This document shows, in pieces, positions 32,369 to 41,156 of a stretch of DNA of 64,000 nt. The stretch's first letter is position 1. The number at the start of each line of letters is the position of its first letter. Under the pieces are notes generated by a model, which saw only the letters and a program-made list of their open reading frames with translations, searched no databases and was not told the DNA's origin. The stretch is taken from assembly GCF_036075115.1 (NCBI RefSeq), contig NZ_CP107958.1, forward strand, positions 5,890,001 to 5,954,000, given 5' to 3'. Both the position numbers and the translations under genes were made by a program. The DNA comes from Streptomyces sp. NBC_00377 (lineage in GTDB: Bacteria > Actinomycetota > Actinomycetes > Streptomycetales > Streptomycetaceae).

Positions 32369-33624
32369 GCGAGATGCTCCCGGTTGTGTGCGATCAGCCG
32401 GTCGGTCAGCTGCTCGGCGTACTCGTACTGGGCGACCAGCGGGTGGGACAGCAGGGCCTTGAAGACGTTGTCACGGCCCCCGTGCAGGGCCGCCCGCAGC
32501 GCCAGGTCCTCGTACGCCGTCACGTTCGCCATCAGGCCCGCGTACAGCGGGTCGAGGGACGCCACCGGCAGCGGGGACGGGCCCTTGGGGCCCGCCGCCG
32601 CCTGGACCTCGATCACCGCGTCGTCCGGCAGGAAGGGCAGCGTGCCGTTGTTCAGGGTGTTGACCACCTGATAGGGGCTGCCCGAGCCGGTCAGCAGCGC
32701 CGCCGCCAGGTCCACGGCCGCCTCCGAGTAGAAGGCGCCGCCGCGCTTGGCCAGCAGTTCCGGCTTCTCGTCGAGGGCCGGATCGGCGTACAGCGACAGC
32801 AACTCGCGCTCCATCGCGGCGACCTCCGCCGCCCTGGACGGCTTGGTGCGCAGTTCCCTCACGACCTCGTCGTGCGCGTAGTAGTAGCGCAGGTAGTAGG
32901 ACGGAACCGTGCCCAGGCGCTCCAGGAGCGCGCGGGGCAGCCGCAGGTCGGCGGCGATCGTGTCGGCGTGGGCCGTCAGCAGGCCCGGCAGGACGTCGTC
33001 GCCCTCGGGGCCGTGCAGCCGCACCCCGGTCTCCCAGGTGAGGTGGTTGAGACCGACGTGGTCCAGGTGGACGTCGGCCGGGGTGACGTCGAGCAGCGCC
33101 GCGAACTTCCGTTGGAGTCCGATCGCCACGTTGCACAGGCCGACCGCCTTGTGGCCGGCCTGGAGAAGGGCGCGGGTGACGATGCCGACCGGGTTGGTGA
33201 AGTCGATGATCCAGGCGTGCGGGTTGCTCCGGCGGACACGTTCGGCGATGTCCAGGACCACCGGGACCGTGCGCAGCGCCTTCGCGAGACCGCCCGCGCC
33301 CGTCGTCTCCTGCCCGACGCAGCCGCAGTCCAGGGGCCACGTCTCGTCCTGCTCGCGCGCCGCCTGGCCGCCGACGCGCAGTTGCAGCAGTACCGCGTCG
33401 GCGCCCTCCACGGCCGCGTCCAGGTCGGACGTCGTCACGATCCGGCCCGGATGCCCCTGCCGCGCGAAGATCCGGCGGGCGAGGCCGCCGACCAGCTCCA
33501 GACGGTCGGCCGCCGGGTCGACGAGGACCAGTTCCTCCACGGGGAGGGTGTCCCGCAGGCGCGCGAAGCCGTCGACGAGTTCCGGGGTGTAGGTCGAGCC
33601 GCCGCCGACCACAGTGAGTTTCAT
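32359..33624 (-). CDS. csnH: Glycoside hydrolase family 4 enzyme (6-phospho-beta-glucosidase family; CsnH)
   Basis: This is a 421-residue NAD-dependent GH4 enzyme: dinucleotide fold KLTVVGGGSTYTPELV, GLCNVAIG with the metal-binding Cys, and GLNHLTW with the metal-binding His. GH4 enzymes cleave by an oxidation-elimination route and most known members act on 6-phosphosugars. Here there is no PTS, only an ABC importer and a kinase, so the physiological substrate may be an unphosphorylated or kinase-phosphorylated amino-sugar disaccharide. The start ATG at 33624 is six bases from the permease stop. Confidence 0.82.
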   Translation of the reverse strand: MKLTVVGGGSTYTPELVDGFARLRDTLPVEELVLVDPAADRLELVGGLARRIFARQGHPGRIVTTSDLDAAVEGADAVLLQLRVGGQAAREQDETWPLDCGCVGQETTGAGGLAKALRTVPVVLDIAERVRRSNPHAWIIDFTNPVGIVTRALLQAGHKAVGLCNVAIGLQRKFAALLDVTPADVHLDHVGLNHLTWETGVRLHGPEGDDVLPGLLTAHADTIAADLRLPRALLERLGTVPSYYLRYYYAHDEVVRELRTKPSRAAEVAAMERELLSLYADPALDEKPELLAKRGGAFYSEAAVDLAAALLTGSGSPYQVVNTLNNGTLPFLPDDAVIEVQAAAGPKGPSPLPVASLDPLYAGLMANVTAYEDLALRAALHGGRDNVFKALLSHPLVAQYEYAEQLTDRLIAHNREHLAWA

Positions 33625-33630
33625 GGCTTG

Positions 33631-34524
33631 TTAACCCTTTACTCCGGTGAGGGTGACACCTTCGACGAACGCCTTCTGGGCGAAGAAGAACACGAGGATC
33701 ACGGGGGCCATGACCAGCACGGTGGCCGCCATGGTGAGGTTCCAGTCGGTGTGGTGCGCGCCCTTGAACGACTCCAGGGCGTAGGAGAGGGTCCACGCGT
33801 TCGGGTTCTCCGAGGCGTAGATCTGCGGGCCGAAGTAGTCGTTCCAGGCCGCGAAGAACTGGAAGAGGGCGACGGCGGCGATGCCGGGCCTCGCCATCGG
33901 GAGGACGACCTTCAGCAGGGTCCGCAGGTCGCCGCAGCCGTCCACCTTCGCCGCGTCCAGGTACTCGTTCGGGATGGTCAGCAGGAACTGGCGCAGGAGG
34001 AAGATCGAGAAGGCGTCGCCGAACGCCAGCGGGATGATCATCGGCCACAGGGTGCCCGACAGGTCCAGCTGCTTGGCCCAGAACAGGTACATCGGGATGA
34101 CGACCACCTGCGGCGGCAGCATCATCATCGAGATCACCAGCATGAGCGTCAGGTTCCGGCCCCGGAAACGGAACTTGGCCAGCGCGTACGCCACGGGCAC
34201 GGAGGAGACGACCGTCAGGACCGTGCCCAGTCCGGCGTAGACCAGCGTGTTCTTCCACCAGGTGAGGAAGCCCGGGGTGTCGAAGACCTTCCGGTAGTTG
34301 GCCCACTCCCAGGTGTGCGGGACGAGGTCCCGGCTGAGTGCCTGCGAGTCGCTCATCAGGGACGTCAGGAACACGAACACGAAGGGGAGGGTGAAGAAGA
34401 GGGCGGCGGCCACGCCGAGGGAGTGGACCGCGATCCATTCGAGGAGCGCCTTGCGGCGGGCGGTGCGCTCGGCGGGCGAGGACGGAGCCGTCAACTCCGC
34501 GGGACGGTCCAGTACTTGAGTCAT
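33631..34524 (-). CDS. csnG: Carbohydrate ABC transporter permease, MalG type (CsnG)
   Basis: This is a 297-residue membrane protein with six likely segments and the EAA loop EYLDAAKVDGCGDLRTLLKVVLP, which contacts the ATPase. It pairs with the permease encoded five bases upstream. As usual for Streptomyces sugar importers, no dedicated ATPase gene is present; the shared multitask ATPase MsiK is expected to power it. The C-terminus ends in TLTGVKG, normal for the family. Confidence 0.85.
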   Translation of the reverse strand: MTQVLDRPAELTAPSSPAERTARRKALLEWIAVHSLGVAAALFFTLPFVFVFLTSLMSDSQALSRDLVPHTWEWANYRKVFDTPGFLTWWKNTLVYAGLGTVLTVVSSVPVAYALAKFRFRGRNLTLMLVISMMMLPPQVVVIPMYLFWAKQLDLSGTLWPMIIPLAFGDAFSIFLLRQFLLTIPNEYLDAAKVDGCGDLRTLLKVVLPMARPGIAAVALFQFFAAWNDYFGPQIYASENPNAWTLSYALESFKGAHHTDWNLTMAATVLVMAPVILVFFFAQKAFVEGVTLTGVKG

Positions 34525-34529
34525 GTGGG

Positions 34530-35471
34530 TCAGTCACCTGCCTGGATGAGGCCGCCCCGGCGCCGCATGAGGAGCGCGGTGAACGCCATCGACAGGGCGA
34601 ACAGGACCAGGGCGACGACACAGGCGGAGCCGTAGTCGAAGCGCTGGAAGCCGAGGTTGTAGACGAGCTGGGGGAGGGTGAGCGTGGAGTGCTCCGGATA
34701 GCCGGGCTCGAACATGGTGCCCGCGCCCTGGATCACGCCCGAGGCGACCTTTCCGGCCACCAGGGGCTGTGTGTAGCTCTGCATCGCGGCGATCACGCCG
34801 GTGACGACCGCGAACATGATGATCGGCGAGATGTTGGGGAGGGTCACGAAGCGAAACCGCTGCCACGCCGAGGCGCCGTCCAGTTCCGCCGCCTCGTACT
34901 GCTCCTTCGGTACGTCGAGCAGCGCGGCCATGAAGATCACCATCAGGTCGCCGACGCCCCACAGGAACATCAGGGTCAGGGCCGGCTTGGACCAGTCCGG
35001 GTCGTTGAACCAGCCCGGCGCCGGAATGCCGATCTTCTCCAGGATCGAGTTGACCGGGCCGGTGCCCGGGTTGAGGAGGAAGGCGAAGGCCATGGTGGCC
35101 GCCACCGGCGGGGCGAGGTAGGGCAGGTAGAACAGGGTGCGGAAGACACCCGTACCGGTCTTGATCTTCGTGATGAGCATGCCGATCCCGAGCCCGAACA
35201 GGACGCGCAGAGTCACCATGATCACGACCAGCCACAGGGTGTTGCGCAGGGCCGGCCAGAAGAACGGGTAGTGCTCGAAGACGTACGTCCAGTTCTTCGT
35301 GCCGCTCCACGTCGGCGGCTTGAAGCCGTCGTAGTGCATGAACGAGAAGTAGACCGTCGAGATCATCGGGTACGCGAAGAAGACCGCGAAGCCGATCAGC
35401 CAGGGGGACAGGAAGGCGAGGGTGCGCAGCGCCGAGCGCCGTTGCTTCGCCTTCAGCGTGTAGGTGGCCAT
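34530..35471 (-). CDS. csnF: Carbohydrate ABC transporter permease, MalF type (CsnF)
   Basis: This is a 313-residue protein with six likely membrane segments, starting MATYTLKAKQRRSALRTLAF. The EAA loop is EQYEAAELDGASAWQRFRFVTLP. The frame continues upstream within the binding-protein gene, but the ATG at 35471 directly follows that gene's stop and gives the typical short cytoplasmic N-terminus. It works with CsnG to move the sugar across the membrane. Confidence 0.85.
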   Translation of the reverse strand: MATYTLKAKQRRSALRTLAFLSPWLIGFAVFFAYPMISTVYFSFMHYDGFKPPTWSGTKNWTYVFEHYPFFWPALRNTLWLVVIMVTLRVLFGLGIGMLITKIKTGTGVFRTLFYLPYLAPPVAATMAFAFLLNPGTGPVNSILEKIGIPAPGWFNDPDWSKPALTLMFLWGVGDLMVIFMAALLDVPKEQYEAAELDGASAWQRFRFVTLPNISPIIMFAVVTGVIAAMQSYTQPLVAGKVASGVIQGAGTMFEPGYPEHSTLTLPQLVYNLGFQRFDYGSACVVALVLFALSMAFTALLMRRRGGLIQAGD

Positions 35472-35473
35472 CG

Positions 35474-36823
35474 CTACTTCGCCTGTGCGATGTCCGTGTC
35501 GATCTGCGCGGCGGCCTTCTTCAGGCCGGCCTGCAGGTCGGTGACCTTGCCGCTCTCGTAGTCGTAGCCGAGCTGCTGGACGGTGGTCAGGTAGACGCCG
35601 CCGTTGATCGAGGCGGGGGACGTGGTCGAGTTCGGGTTCGCGGCGATGTCCAGGAACGTCTTGAAGCGCGGGTCGTACTTCAGGTCCGGGGACTTCAGGG
35701 CGGCCAGCGTGGACGGCACGTTGTGGATGGCGTTGGAGAAGGCGACGACCGCGGCCGTGTCGGTGGTCATGTACTTCACCAGTTCCCAGGCCGCGTTCTG
35801 CTTCTTGCTGGTGGCGGCGATGCCGGCGATGGTGCCGGTGATGTAGCCCTTGCCGTACTGGTCGGCCTGGTCGTCGGCGACGGGCAGCGGGGCGACGCCG
35901 ATGTCGAAGCCCGGCTTGGCGTCCAGGGCCATGCCCAGGCGCCACTCGCCGTCGAGCTGCATGGCGACCTGACCGGTCTGGAAGGGGTGCTTGGGGCCCC
36001 ACTCGTCGCCGAGGCCGGAGCGGAACTTCTCCAGCTTCCGGAAGCCACCGAGGTCGTCGACCAGCTTCTTCTGGAGCGTGAAGGCGTCGGTGACGGCCGG
36101 GTCGGTGGCGATCGTCGACTTGCCGGACTTGTTGAAGTAGGTCGGTGAGAACTGCCCCATGTAGTGCTCGGTCGTCGTCTCCCAGCCGTGGTAGTTCGGC
36201 ATGAAGCCGAGCTGCTTGAACGTGTCGCCCTGGGGGATCGTCAGCTTCTTGGCGTCGGCTGCGAACTCGGTCCAGGTCTTCGGCGGGGAGGTGATGCCGG
36301 CCTTCGCGAAGGCGGTCTTGTTGTAGTAGAGGCCGTACGCGTCGCCGAGCAGCGGAACCGCACAGCGGTTGAGCTCGAACTGCGTGTATTCGTTCATCGC
36401 CTTCGGGAAGATGGCGTTCGGGTCGATGTCCGCCTTCTTGAAGAAGGGGTTGAGGTCGACCAGGGCCCCTGACGAGCAGAACTTGCCGACGTTGTTGGTG
36501 GTGAACGACGAGATCACGTCGGGCGCCTTGGCGCCTCCCGCGCGCAGCGCCTGGTTGATCTTGTCGTCGGTCATGTTGCCGACGACGTTCACATGGATGT
36601 TGGGGTGCGCCTTCTCGAAGCCGGCGACCAGCGCCTGCACGGCCTTGACCTCGTTCGGGGCGCTCCAGGCGTGCCAGAAGGTGAGGGTCGTCTCCTTGGC
36701 CGCGTCGTCGTCGGAGCCGGTCGCGGACTGACCGGTACAGGCGGTGGTGCTCAACAGGAGGGCCGTGGAGGCGGTGAGGGCAAAAGCCGCCTTTCGGACG
36801 ACTGCGGGTATGCGTGTGGGCAT
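35474..36823 (-). CDS. csnE: Sugar-binding lipoprotein of the csn ABC transporter (CsnE)
   Basis: This is a 449-residue solute-binding protein (family 1). It has a lipoprotein signal with lipobox STTAC (Cys near 29), then TLTFWHAWSAPNEVKAVQAL, YGLYYNKTAFAKAG and GQVAMQLDGEWRLG, all standard for oligosaccharide-binding proteins. It should capture extracellular amino-sugar oligomers. The operon order csnE-F-G-H-K, preceded by a ROK regulator, matches the locus for uptake of chitosan-derived oligosaccharides described in S. coelicolor/S. lividans; substrate assignment relies on that context. Confidence 0.82.
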   Translation of the reverse strand: MPTRIPAVVRKAAFALTASTALLLSTTACTGQSATGSDDDAAKETTLTFWHAWSAPNEVKAVQALVAGFEKAHPNIHVNVVGNMTDDKINQALRAGGAKAPDVISSFTTNNVGKFCSSGALVDLNPFFKKADIDPNAIFPKAMNEYTQFELNRCAVPLLGDAYGLYYNKTAFAKAGITSPPKTWTEFAADAKKLTIPQGDTFKQLGFMPNYHGWETTTEHYMGQFSPTYFNKSGKSTIATDPAVTDAFTLQKKLVDDLGGFRKLEKFRSGLGDEWGPKHPFQTGQVAMQLDGEWRLGMALDAKPGFDIGVAPLPVADDQADQYGKGYITGTIAGIAATSKKQNAAWELVKYMTTDTAAVVAFSNAIHNVPSTLAALKSPDLKYDPRFKTFLDIAANPNSTTSPASINGGVYLTTVQQLGYDYESGKVTDLQAGLKKAAAQIDTDIAQAK

Positions 36824-36929
36824 GGCGGAGCCTTCCAGGGACAGGGCAGGGTGAGTGGGATGCGAAGAGAGGGATGACGAGACGGGGTGTGACGGGGTGG
36901 AGCCGGTGGAGCGGGGGGTGGTGGTGCGG

Positions 36930-38141
36930 CTAGCGCGAGGTGTCGAAGACCTCGTCGCGGGCGGCCGCCAGCGCGCTCTCCAGCGCGCCGCGCAGCACGG
37001 GCCGTTCGGTGACGTCGCTCATGACCAGCTTCGGCCTGGACGCGGCCAGTTCCTCCAGCTCGTCCTGGACGAGGGCGCGCAGCACCTCGCCGCCGGCTGT
37101 CAGGGAGGCGCCGCTGAGGACGACGAGTTCGGGGTCGAGCACGGAGACGAGCGAGGCGAGACCGGTCGCGAGCCGGGTCGCGTAGGTCTGGAGCAGCAGC
37201 CGGTTCAGGACGGTGTCCTCGGCGGCCGCCCGCTCGACGAGTGCGGCGGCGACCTCGGCGTACGGCCCGGACGGGATACCCGTCATGCCGAGTTCCAGGG
37301 CCAGCCGGGGGATGGCCTGGGAGCCCGCCAGTTCCTGGTAGCCGCCACTGTTGGCCTTGGTCACCTGGCGGACCAGGGGTGCGCCGGGAACCGGTAGGAA
37401 ACCCACCTCTCCCGCGCCGCCGGTCCAGCCGCGGTGCAGCCGGCCGCCGAGGACGAGGGCGGCGCCGAGACCGCCCTCGTTCCACAGCAGGACGAAGTCC
37501 TCGTGACCGCGGGCCGCGCCGAGACGCTGCTCGGCCACGGCGGCCAGGTTGACGTCGTTCTCGTACTCGACGGGCATCGGCAGGGCTGCGGCGAGGTCGT
37601 CGAGCAGCGCGGGCGAGTGCCAGCCGGGCAGGTGGGAGGCGTAGCGCAGACGGCCGGTGGTGGGGTCGAAGGCGCCGGGGGTGGCGACGACCAGGCGTCG
37701 CACGTCGTCCCGGGTGAGGCCGGCGGCCTTCACCGCGCCGTCGAGGGCGTCGGTGACCTGCCGTACGACGGCCCCGGTGGTCTTGCGGCCGGGTGTGGCC
37801 ACCTCGAAGGCGCCCACGGTGCGGCCGGTGGCGTCGGCGACGGCGGCGAGGACACGTTCGGGGGTGACGTCGAGTCCCGCGGCGTACGCGGCGGCCGGGT
37901 TGACCTCGTACAGCTGCGCGTTGGGTCCGGGACGTCCCTCCGTGGTGCCGGTCGCGAGTACCAGCCCCGCCGCCTCGAGGCGGGCCAGCAGCTGGGACGC
38001 GGTCGGCTTCGACAGGCCGGTGAGCTTGCCGATGCGGGTGCGGGACAGAGGGCCGTGCGCCAGCAGGAGATCGAGCGCGGCGCGGTCGTTCATGGCGCGC
38101 AGGACGCGCGGGGTGCCCGGCGTACCGGCGGTTCCTGCCAT
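36930..38141 (-). CDS. csnR: ROK-family repressor (CsnR)
   Basis: This is a 403-residue regulator with an N-terminal winged helix (LLLAHGPLSRTRIGKLTGLSKPTASQLLARLEAAG, about 22-58) and a C-terminal ROK sugar-kinase-like domain. The kinase-type motifs are degenerate: no intact DxGxT ATP loop is visible and the zinc-type Cys cluster is absent, so it should sense sugar without phosphorylating it. It lies upstream of csnE on the same strand with a 106-base gap. A perfect 15-bp palindrome stands 75 bases before its start, so it probably represses its own operon. CsnR is the known repressor of chitosan utilisation in Streptomyces. Confidence 0.83.
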   Translation of the reverse strand: MAGTAGTPGTPRVLRAMNDRAALDLLLAHGPLSRTRIGKLTGLSKPTASQLLARLEAAGLVLATGTTEGRPGPNAQLYEVNPAAAYAAGLDVTPERVLAAVADATGRTVGAFEVATPGRKTTGAVVRQVTDALDGAVKAAGLTRDDVRRLVVATPGAFDPTTGRLRYASHLPGWHSPALLDDLAAALPMPVEYENDVNLAAVAEQRLGAARGHEDFVLLWNEGGLGAALVLGGRLHRGWTGGAGEVGFLPVPGAPLVRQVTKANSGGYQELAGSQAIPRLALELGMTGIPSGPYAEVAAALVERAAAEDTVLNRLLLQTYATRLATGLASLVSVLDPELVVLSGASLTAGGEVLRALVQDELEELAASRPKLVMSDVTERPVLRGALESALAAARDEVFDTSR

Positions 38142-38215
38142 GGGGTCGACACCTGCCTTTCTGAACTGCCCAGCTTCTCAGTGACGCCGGACGCAAGTCC
38201 ACATCCGGTCACTGT

Positions 38216-38230
38216 TAGGAAAGTTTCCTA
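38216..38230. promoter_or_regulatory. CsnR-type operator TAGGAAAGTTTCCTA
   Basis: This is a perfect 7-1-7 palindrome upstream of csnR. As I recall, CsnR of S. lividans/coelicolor binds AGGAAAGTTTCCT-type palindromes at chitosanase and csnR promoters, and this site contains that core exactly. I see no second copy before csnE. Confidence 0.82.
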
Positions 38231-38390
38231 TCGGCTGGCAGGAACGTAAGCCCGGCACGAAGGGGACGTCAAGGAGTGAAAGGGGAAATGCCCCCGAGGC
38301 AACAGAGTCGTTACTTCGCGGGGCGGAAGGTTCGCGGACGCCCGTCCGGCACGGCATGGCGCGGGACGGGGGAGCGCCGGAACGCCCTGA

Positions 38391-38440
38391 CATGCCGCAG
38401 GGCCGCACCCGGAGCCTCCCGGGTGCGGCCCTGCGGCATG
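38391..38440 (-). terminator. Perfect 22-bp hairpin after mscS
   Basis: Arms 38391-38412 and 38419-38440 are exact reverse complements with a six-base loop, starting CATGCCGCAGGG. The hairpin ends seven bases from the mscS stop codon and isolates mscS from the csnR promoter. The rest of the 306-bp gap (38142-38447) holds the csnR operator and no gene. There is no T-tract. Confidence 0.72.
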
Positions 38441-38447
38441 CGTACCG

Positions 38448-39575
38448 CTACTTCGCCGGGGTCGCCGGCCGCGGCTGGACGATCGGGGCAGCCGCCGCCA
38501 CCTGCGGCGAGTCCGCGTTGGAGAACACCGACGGAGCCGCGACCGCGGCCGTCGGGTCGGCCGGGTCCTCGTGGATCGGGGAGGTCGCGCCGCCCATGAT
38601 GCGGATGTCGGCCGCGTCGAAGGCGCGCTTGACGCGCCAGCGCAGCTCCCGCTCGACGGTCAGGGCCTTGCCGGGCATCGTCTTCGCGGAGACACGGACG
38701 ACCATCGAGTCGAGAAGGACGCTGTCCAGGCCGAGCACCTCGATCGGGCTCCACAGGAGCTCGTTCCAGGGCTCCTCCTTGCTCATCTTCTCGGCGACCT
38801 CGTCCAGGGTGGACTTGACCAGGTCGAGGTCCTCGGACGCCTTCACCGTCACGTCGACGCCGGCCGTCGCCCAGCCCTGCGAGAGGTTGCCGATCCGCTT
38901 GACCTCGCCGTTGCGGACGTACCAGATCTCACCGCTGTCACCGCGCAGCTTGGTCACCCGCAGGCCCACCTCTATGACCTCGCCGGTCGCCACGCCCGCG
39001 TCGATCTGGTCGCCGACGCCGTACTGGTCCTCCAGGATCATGAACACGCCGGAGAGGAAGTCGGTGACCAGGTTGCGCGCGCCGAAACCGATCGCCACGC
39101 CCGCGACACCGGCGGATGCCAGCAGGGGGGCCAGATCGATCTCGAAGGTGCCCAGCACCATCAGCGCGGCGGTGCCCAGGATGAGGAAGCTCGCCACCGA
39201 ACGCAGCACCGAGCCGATCGCCTGGGAGCGCTGACGCCGCCGTTCGTTGTTGACCAGCAGCCCGCCCAGCGCCGTGCCGTCGACCGAGGAGACGGTGCGG
39301 TTCATCCGGTCGATCAGCTTGGTGATCGCCCGCTGCACCACCACTCTCAGCACCACCGCGATCACCAGGATCAGCAGGACCCTCAGACCGATCGCCAGCC
39401 AGGTCGACCAGTTCTGCTCGACCCAGCTGGCCGCGTTCGTCGCGCTCTCCTGGGCGTCCTCGAGGGTCGGGACGGTCACCGCGGTCGGCGACTCCGAGGG
39501 AGTCGGCGACGGCGACACGCCGGCGGCCAGTAGGACGGCGGGCAAGGACACGGCAGGTACCTCCAGGTGCTGCAC
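38448..39575 (-). CDS. Small-conductance mechanosensitive channel (MscS family)
   Basis: This is a 375-residue membrane protein. A non-conserved Ser/Thr/Pro-rich start is followed by TM segments WLAIGLRVLLILVIAVVLRV and VASFLILGTAALMVLGTFEI. The pore helix is LASAGVAGVAIGFGARNLVT, with DFLSGVFMILEDQYGVGDQI, the MscS signature region. The cytoplasmic beta/alpha-beta domain follows, then an Ala/Pro-rich tail. It releases solutes on hypo-osmotic shock. The start is GTG at 39575; the N-terminal 50 residues are uncertain. Confidence 0.87.
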   Translation of the reverse strand: MQHLEVPAVSLPAVLLAAGVSPSPTPSESPTAVTVPTLEDAQESATNAASWVEQNWSTWLAIGLRVLLILVIAVVLRVVVQRAITKLIDRMNRTVSSVDGTALGGLLVNNERRRQRSQAIGSVLRSVASFLILGTAALMVLGTFEIDLAPLLASAGVAGVAIGFGARNLVTDFLSGVFMILEDQYGVGDQIDAGVATGEVIEVGLRVTKLRGDSGEIWYVRNGEVKRIGNLSQGWATAGVDVTVKASEDLDLVKSTLDEVAEKMSKEEPWNELLWSPIEVLGLDSVLLDSMVVRVSAKTMPGKALTVERELRWRVKRAFDAADIRIMGGATSPIHEDPADPTAAVAAPSVFSNADSPQVAAAAPIVQPRPATPAK

Positions 39576-39875
39576 TTGCTCCGTCCGGTGCGGCGGTCAA
39601 GGGCGACACGCGCTGCTAGGTCACGGAAAGGTCACCGGACGGGCAGAACCACCACACTAACGGGGCATTGTGTGTGATCCGGCGAGATCCGTGAAGGAGA
39701 GACGGTCCTCACCTGCGCTTGAACAGGCCATGATCCGGGGGAGAAACAGGATGTGGTCGAAAACACTCCCAGCCCGTTACCGGGACATGGTGGCGCGTCC
39801 ACCGGACCAGAGGGGAGACTGACCACAGATCGTCCCGGCGCGAGCCACGCGCCGCCGACGCCCAAGGAGGCATCC
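39576..39875. other. Divergent intergenic region between mscS and the HNH gene
   Basis: It should hold both promoters. The stretch around 39640-39760 is relatively A+T-rich (CACACTAACGGGGCATTG, GCTTGAACAGGCCATGAT). I find no perfect palindrome and no gene. The HNH frame is open back to 39753 but lacks family similarity there. Confidence 0.5.
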
Positions 39876-40412
39876 GTGCCGCATGTCCTGGTCCTCAACG
39901 CGTCGTACGAGCCGCTCGGCGTCGTACCGCTCCGCCGCGCGCTCGTCCTCGTCCTGGAGAACAAGGCAGTCTCCCTCGAGGAATCCGGCGCCTTCATGCA
40001 CAGCGCGACCGTCACGGTTTCCGCGCCCAGCGTGGTCCGGCTCAAGCGATTCGTCCGGGTTCCCTACCGGGGGCCCGTTCCTCTCACCCGGCGGGCGCTG
40101 TTCGCCCGGGACGGGGGCCGGTGCATGTACTGCGGTGGCGTCGCAACCAGCGTCGACCACGTCGTCCCCCGCAGCCGTGGGGGCAAACACGTGTGGGACA
40201 ACGTCGTGGCGTCCTGCCGTCGCTGCAACCACGTCAAGGCCGACCGGCACCTCGTCGAGATCGGCTGGCGGCTCCGCCACAAACCCGCCCCTCCTTCCGG
40301 TCTCGCCTGGCGCATCATCGGCACCGGCCACAGGGACCCGCGCTGGCTGCCGTACCTGCAACCGTTCGGCGCGGACGACGCCCTGGCCCGGATCGACGGC
40401 ATCTCCGCCTGA
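39876..40412 (+). CDS. HNH endonuclease family protein
   Basis: This is a 178-residue protein with an N-terminal region (PHVLVLNASYEPLGVVPLRR) and an HNH nuclease fold: CMYCGG, then SVDHVVPRSRGGKHVWDNVV and CRRCNHVKADR. Two CxxC pairs bind structural zinc; the DH of VDHVVP, N and H supply the metal site. Homologues are widespread single genes in actinobacteria; their substrate is not known and there is no methylase or phage gene next door. AAGGAGG five bases before the GTG at 39876 fixes the start. Confidence 0.88.
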   Translation: MPHVLVLNASYEPLGVVPLRRALVLVLENKAVSLEESGAFMHSATVTVSAPSVVRLKRFVRVPYRGPVPLTRRALFARDGGRCMYCGGVATSVDHVVPRSRGGKHVWDNVVASCRRCNHVKADRHLVEIGWRLRHKPAPPSGLAWRIIGTGHRDPRWLPYLQPFGADDALARIDGISA

Positions 40413-40949
40413 CGGTCCGGGTCTTCGTATTGCGTCGCCCGTGCCCGCACCGCCCGTTCCGCCACCGCGTCCCAACCGCCCGGACCGGGTGCGAACGGCT
40501 CCGGGGAACCCCGTTCCACCTCCCCCGGAGCCGGAGCCGGCTTCTGGACTGGACCCGGAGTGTCACACGGGACGCAGCTCCGCCGGGTGCGCCGAGCGGA
40601 GCAGCAGGGGGCAGGGAGTGGCCACCGCCGGCGGACACCACGCGTACCCGCCCACCGGGAGCAGCGGCGCGACGTACGGCACCGCCCGGGTGACGTACCT
40701 CTGCGCCACCGAGCCGTACCGGACGCCGGCGGGCCTCGACGCCCTTCTCCGGGCCGGAGAGCGACCGGCTGAGGCGGCCTCGGCGCGCCGGCCGCGTCCG
40801 GTGGTCGGATCGGGTGCGGCGCGCCGATCCGCCGTGTCGGCGCCGGGCCCGGGGGCGTGTGGCAGCGTGTAATGACCTGAGGACGTCTGTCCCCGCGTCC
40901 GCTGGGTAGGGCTGGGGTAACCGATGACATCCCCGACGAGGAGGCCACC
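40413..40949. other. 537-bp stretch with no supported gene
   Basis: It is very GC-rich with long open frames on both strands that look like compositional shadows. A minus-strand frame (about 40563-40790, ending HPAELRPV) has mixed composition but no ribosome binding site or recognised motif. Around 40880-40945 it becomes suitable for the promoter of the 40950/malQ pair. Confidence 0.5.
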
Positions 40950-41156
40950 GTGATAGCGCCGGCCCGATCCAAACGACCGGCGGAGCACTCCGCCCCCACC
41001 TCCGTCCAGCTCCAGGACCCCCACCTCTGCGCCTTCAGCGCCGAGGGCGCCTGCGCCGAACCCCCGCTGACCAGCGAACCCCCGCTGCCCTACGCCGAGC
41101 CGCTGACCAGCGAGCCGCCGCTCGCCGTCGCGGACTCCGACTCCACGAGGCCCTAG
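40950..41156 (+). CDS. Small protein translated just before malQ
   Basis: This is a 68-residue frame starting at GTG 40950 with GAGGAGG six bases upstream, a strong site. It ends in TAG immediately followed by the malQ ATG (TAGATGA), so malQ translation probably depends on it. Residues 36-58 hold a repeated EPPLTSEPPL/AEPLTSEPPL pattern. No domain is recognised. It may be a real short protein or a translational leader for malQ. Confidence 0.55.
   Translation: MIAPARSKRPAEHSAPTSVQLQDPHLCAFSAEGACAEPPLTSEPPLPYAEPLTSEPPLAVADSDSTRP

Noticed and set aside
36930..38141. Glucokinase annotation for the ROK protein
   Set aside because: It has an N-terminal winged helix and degenerate kinase motifs, and stands upstream of a sugar operon with an operator, so a repressor is the better call.
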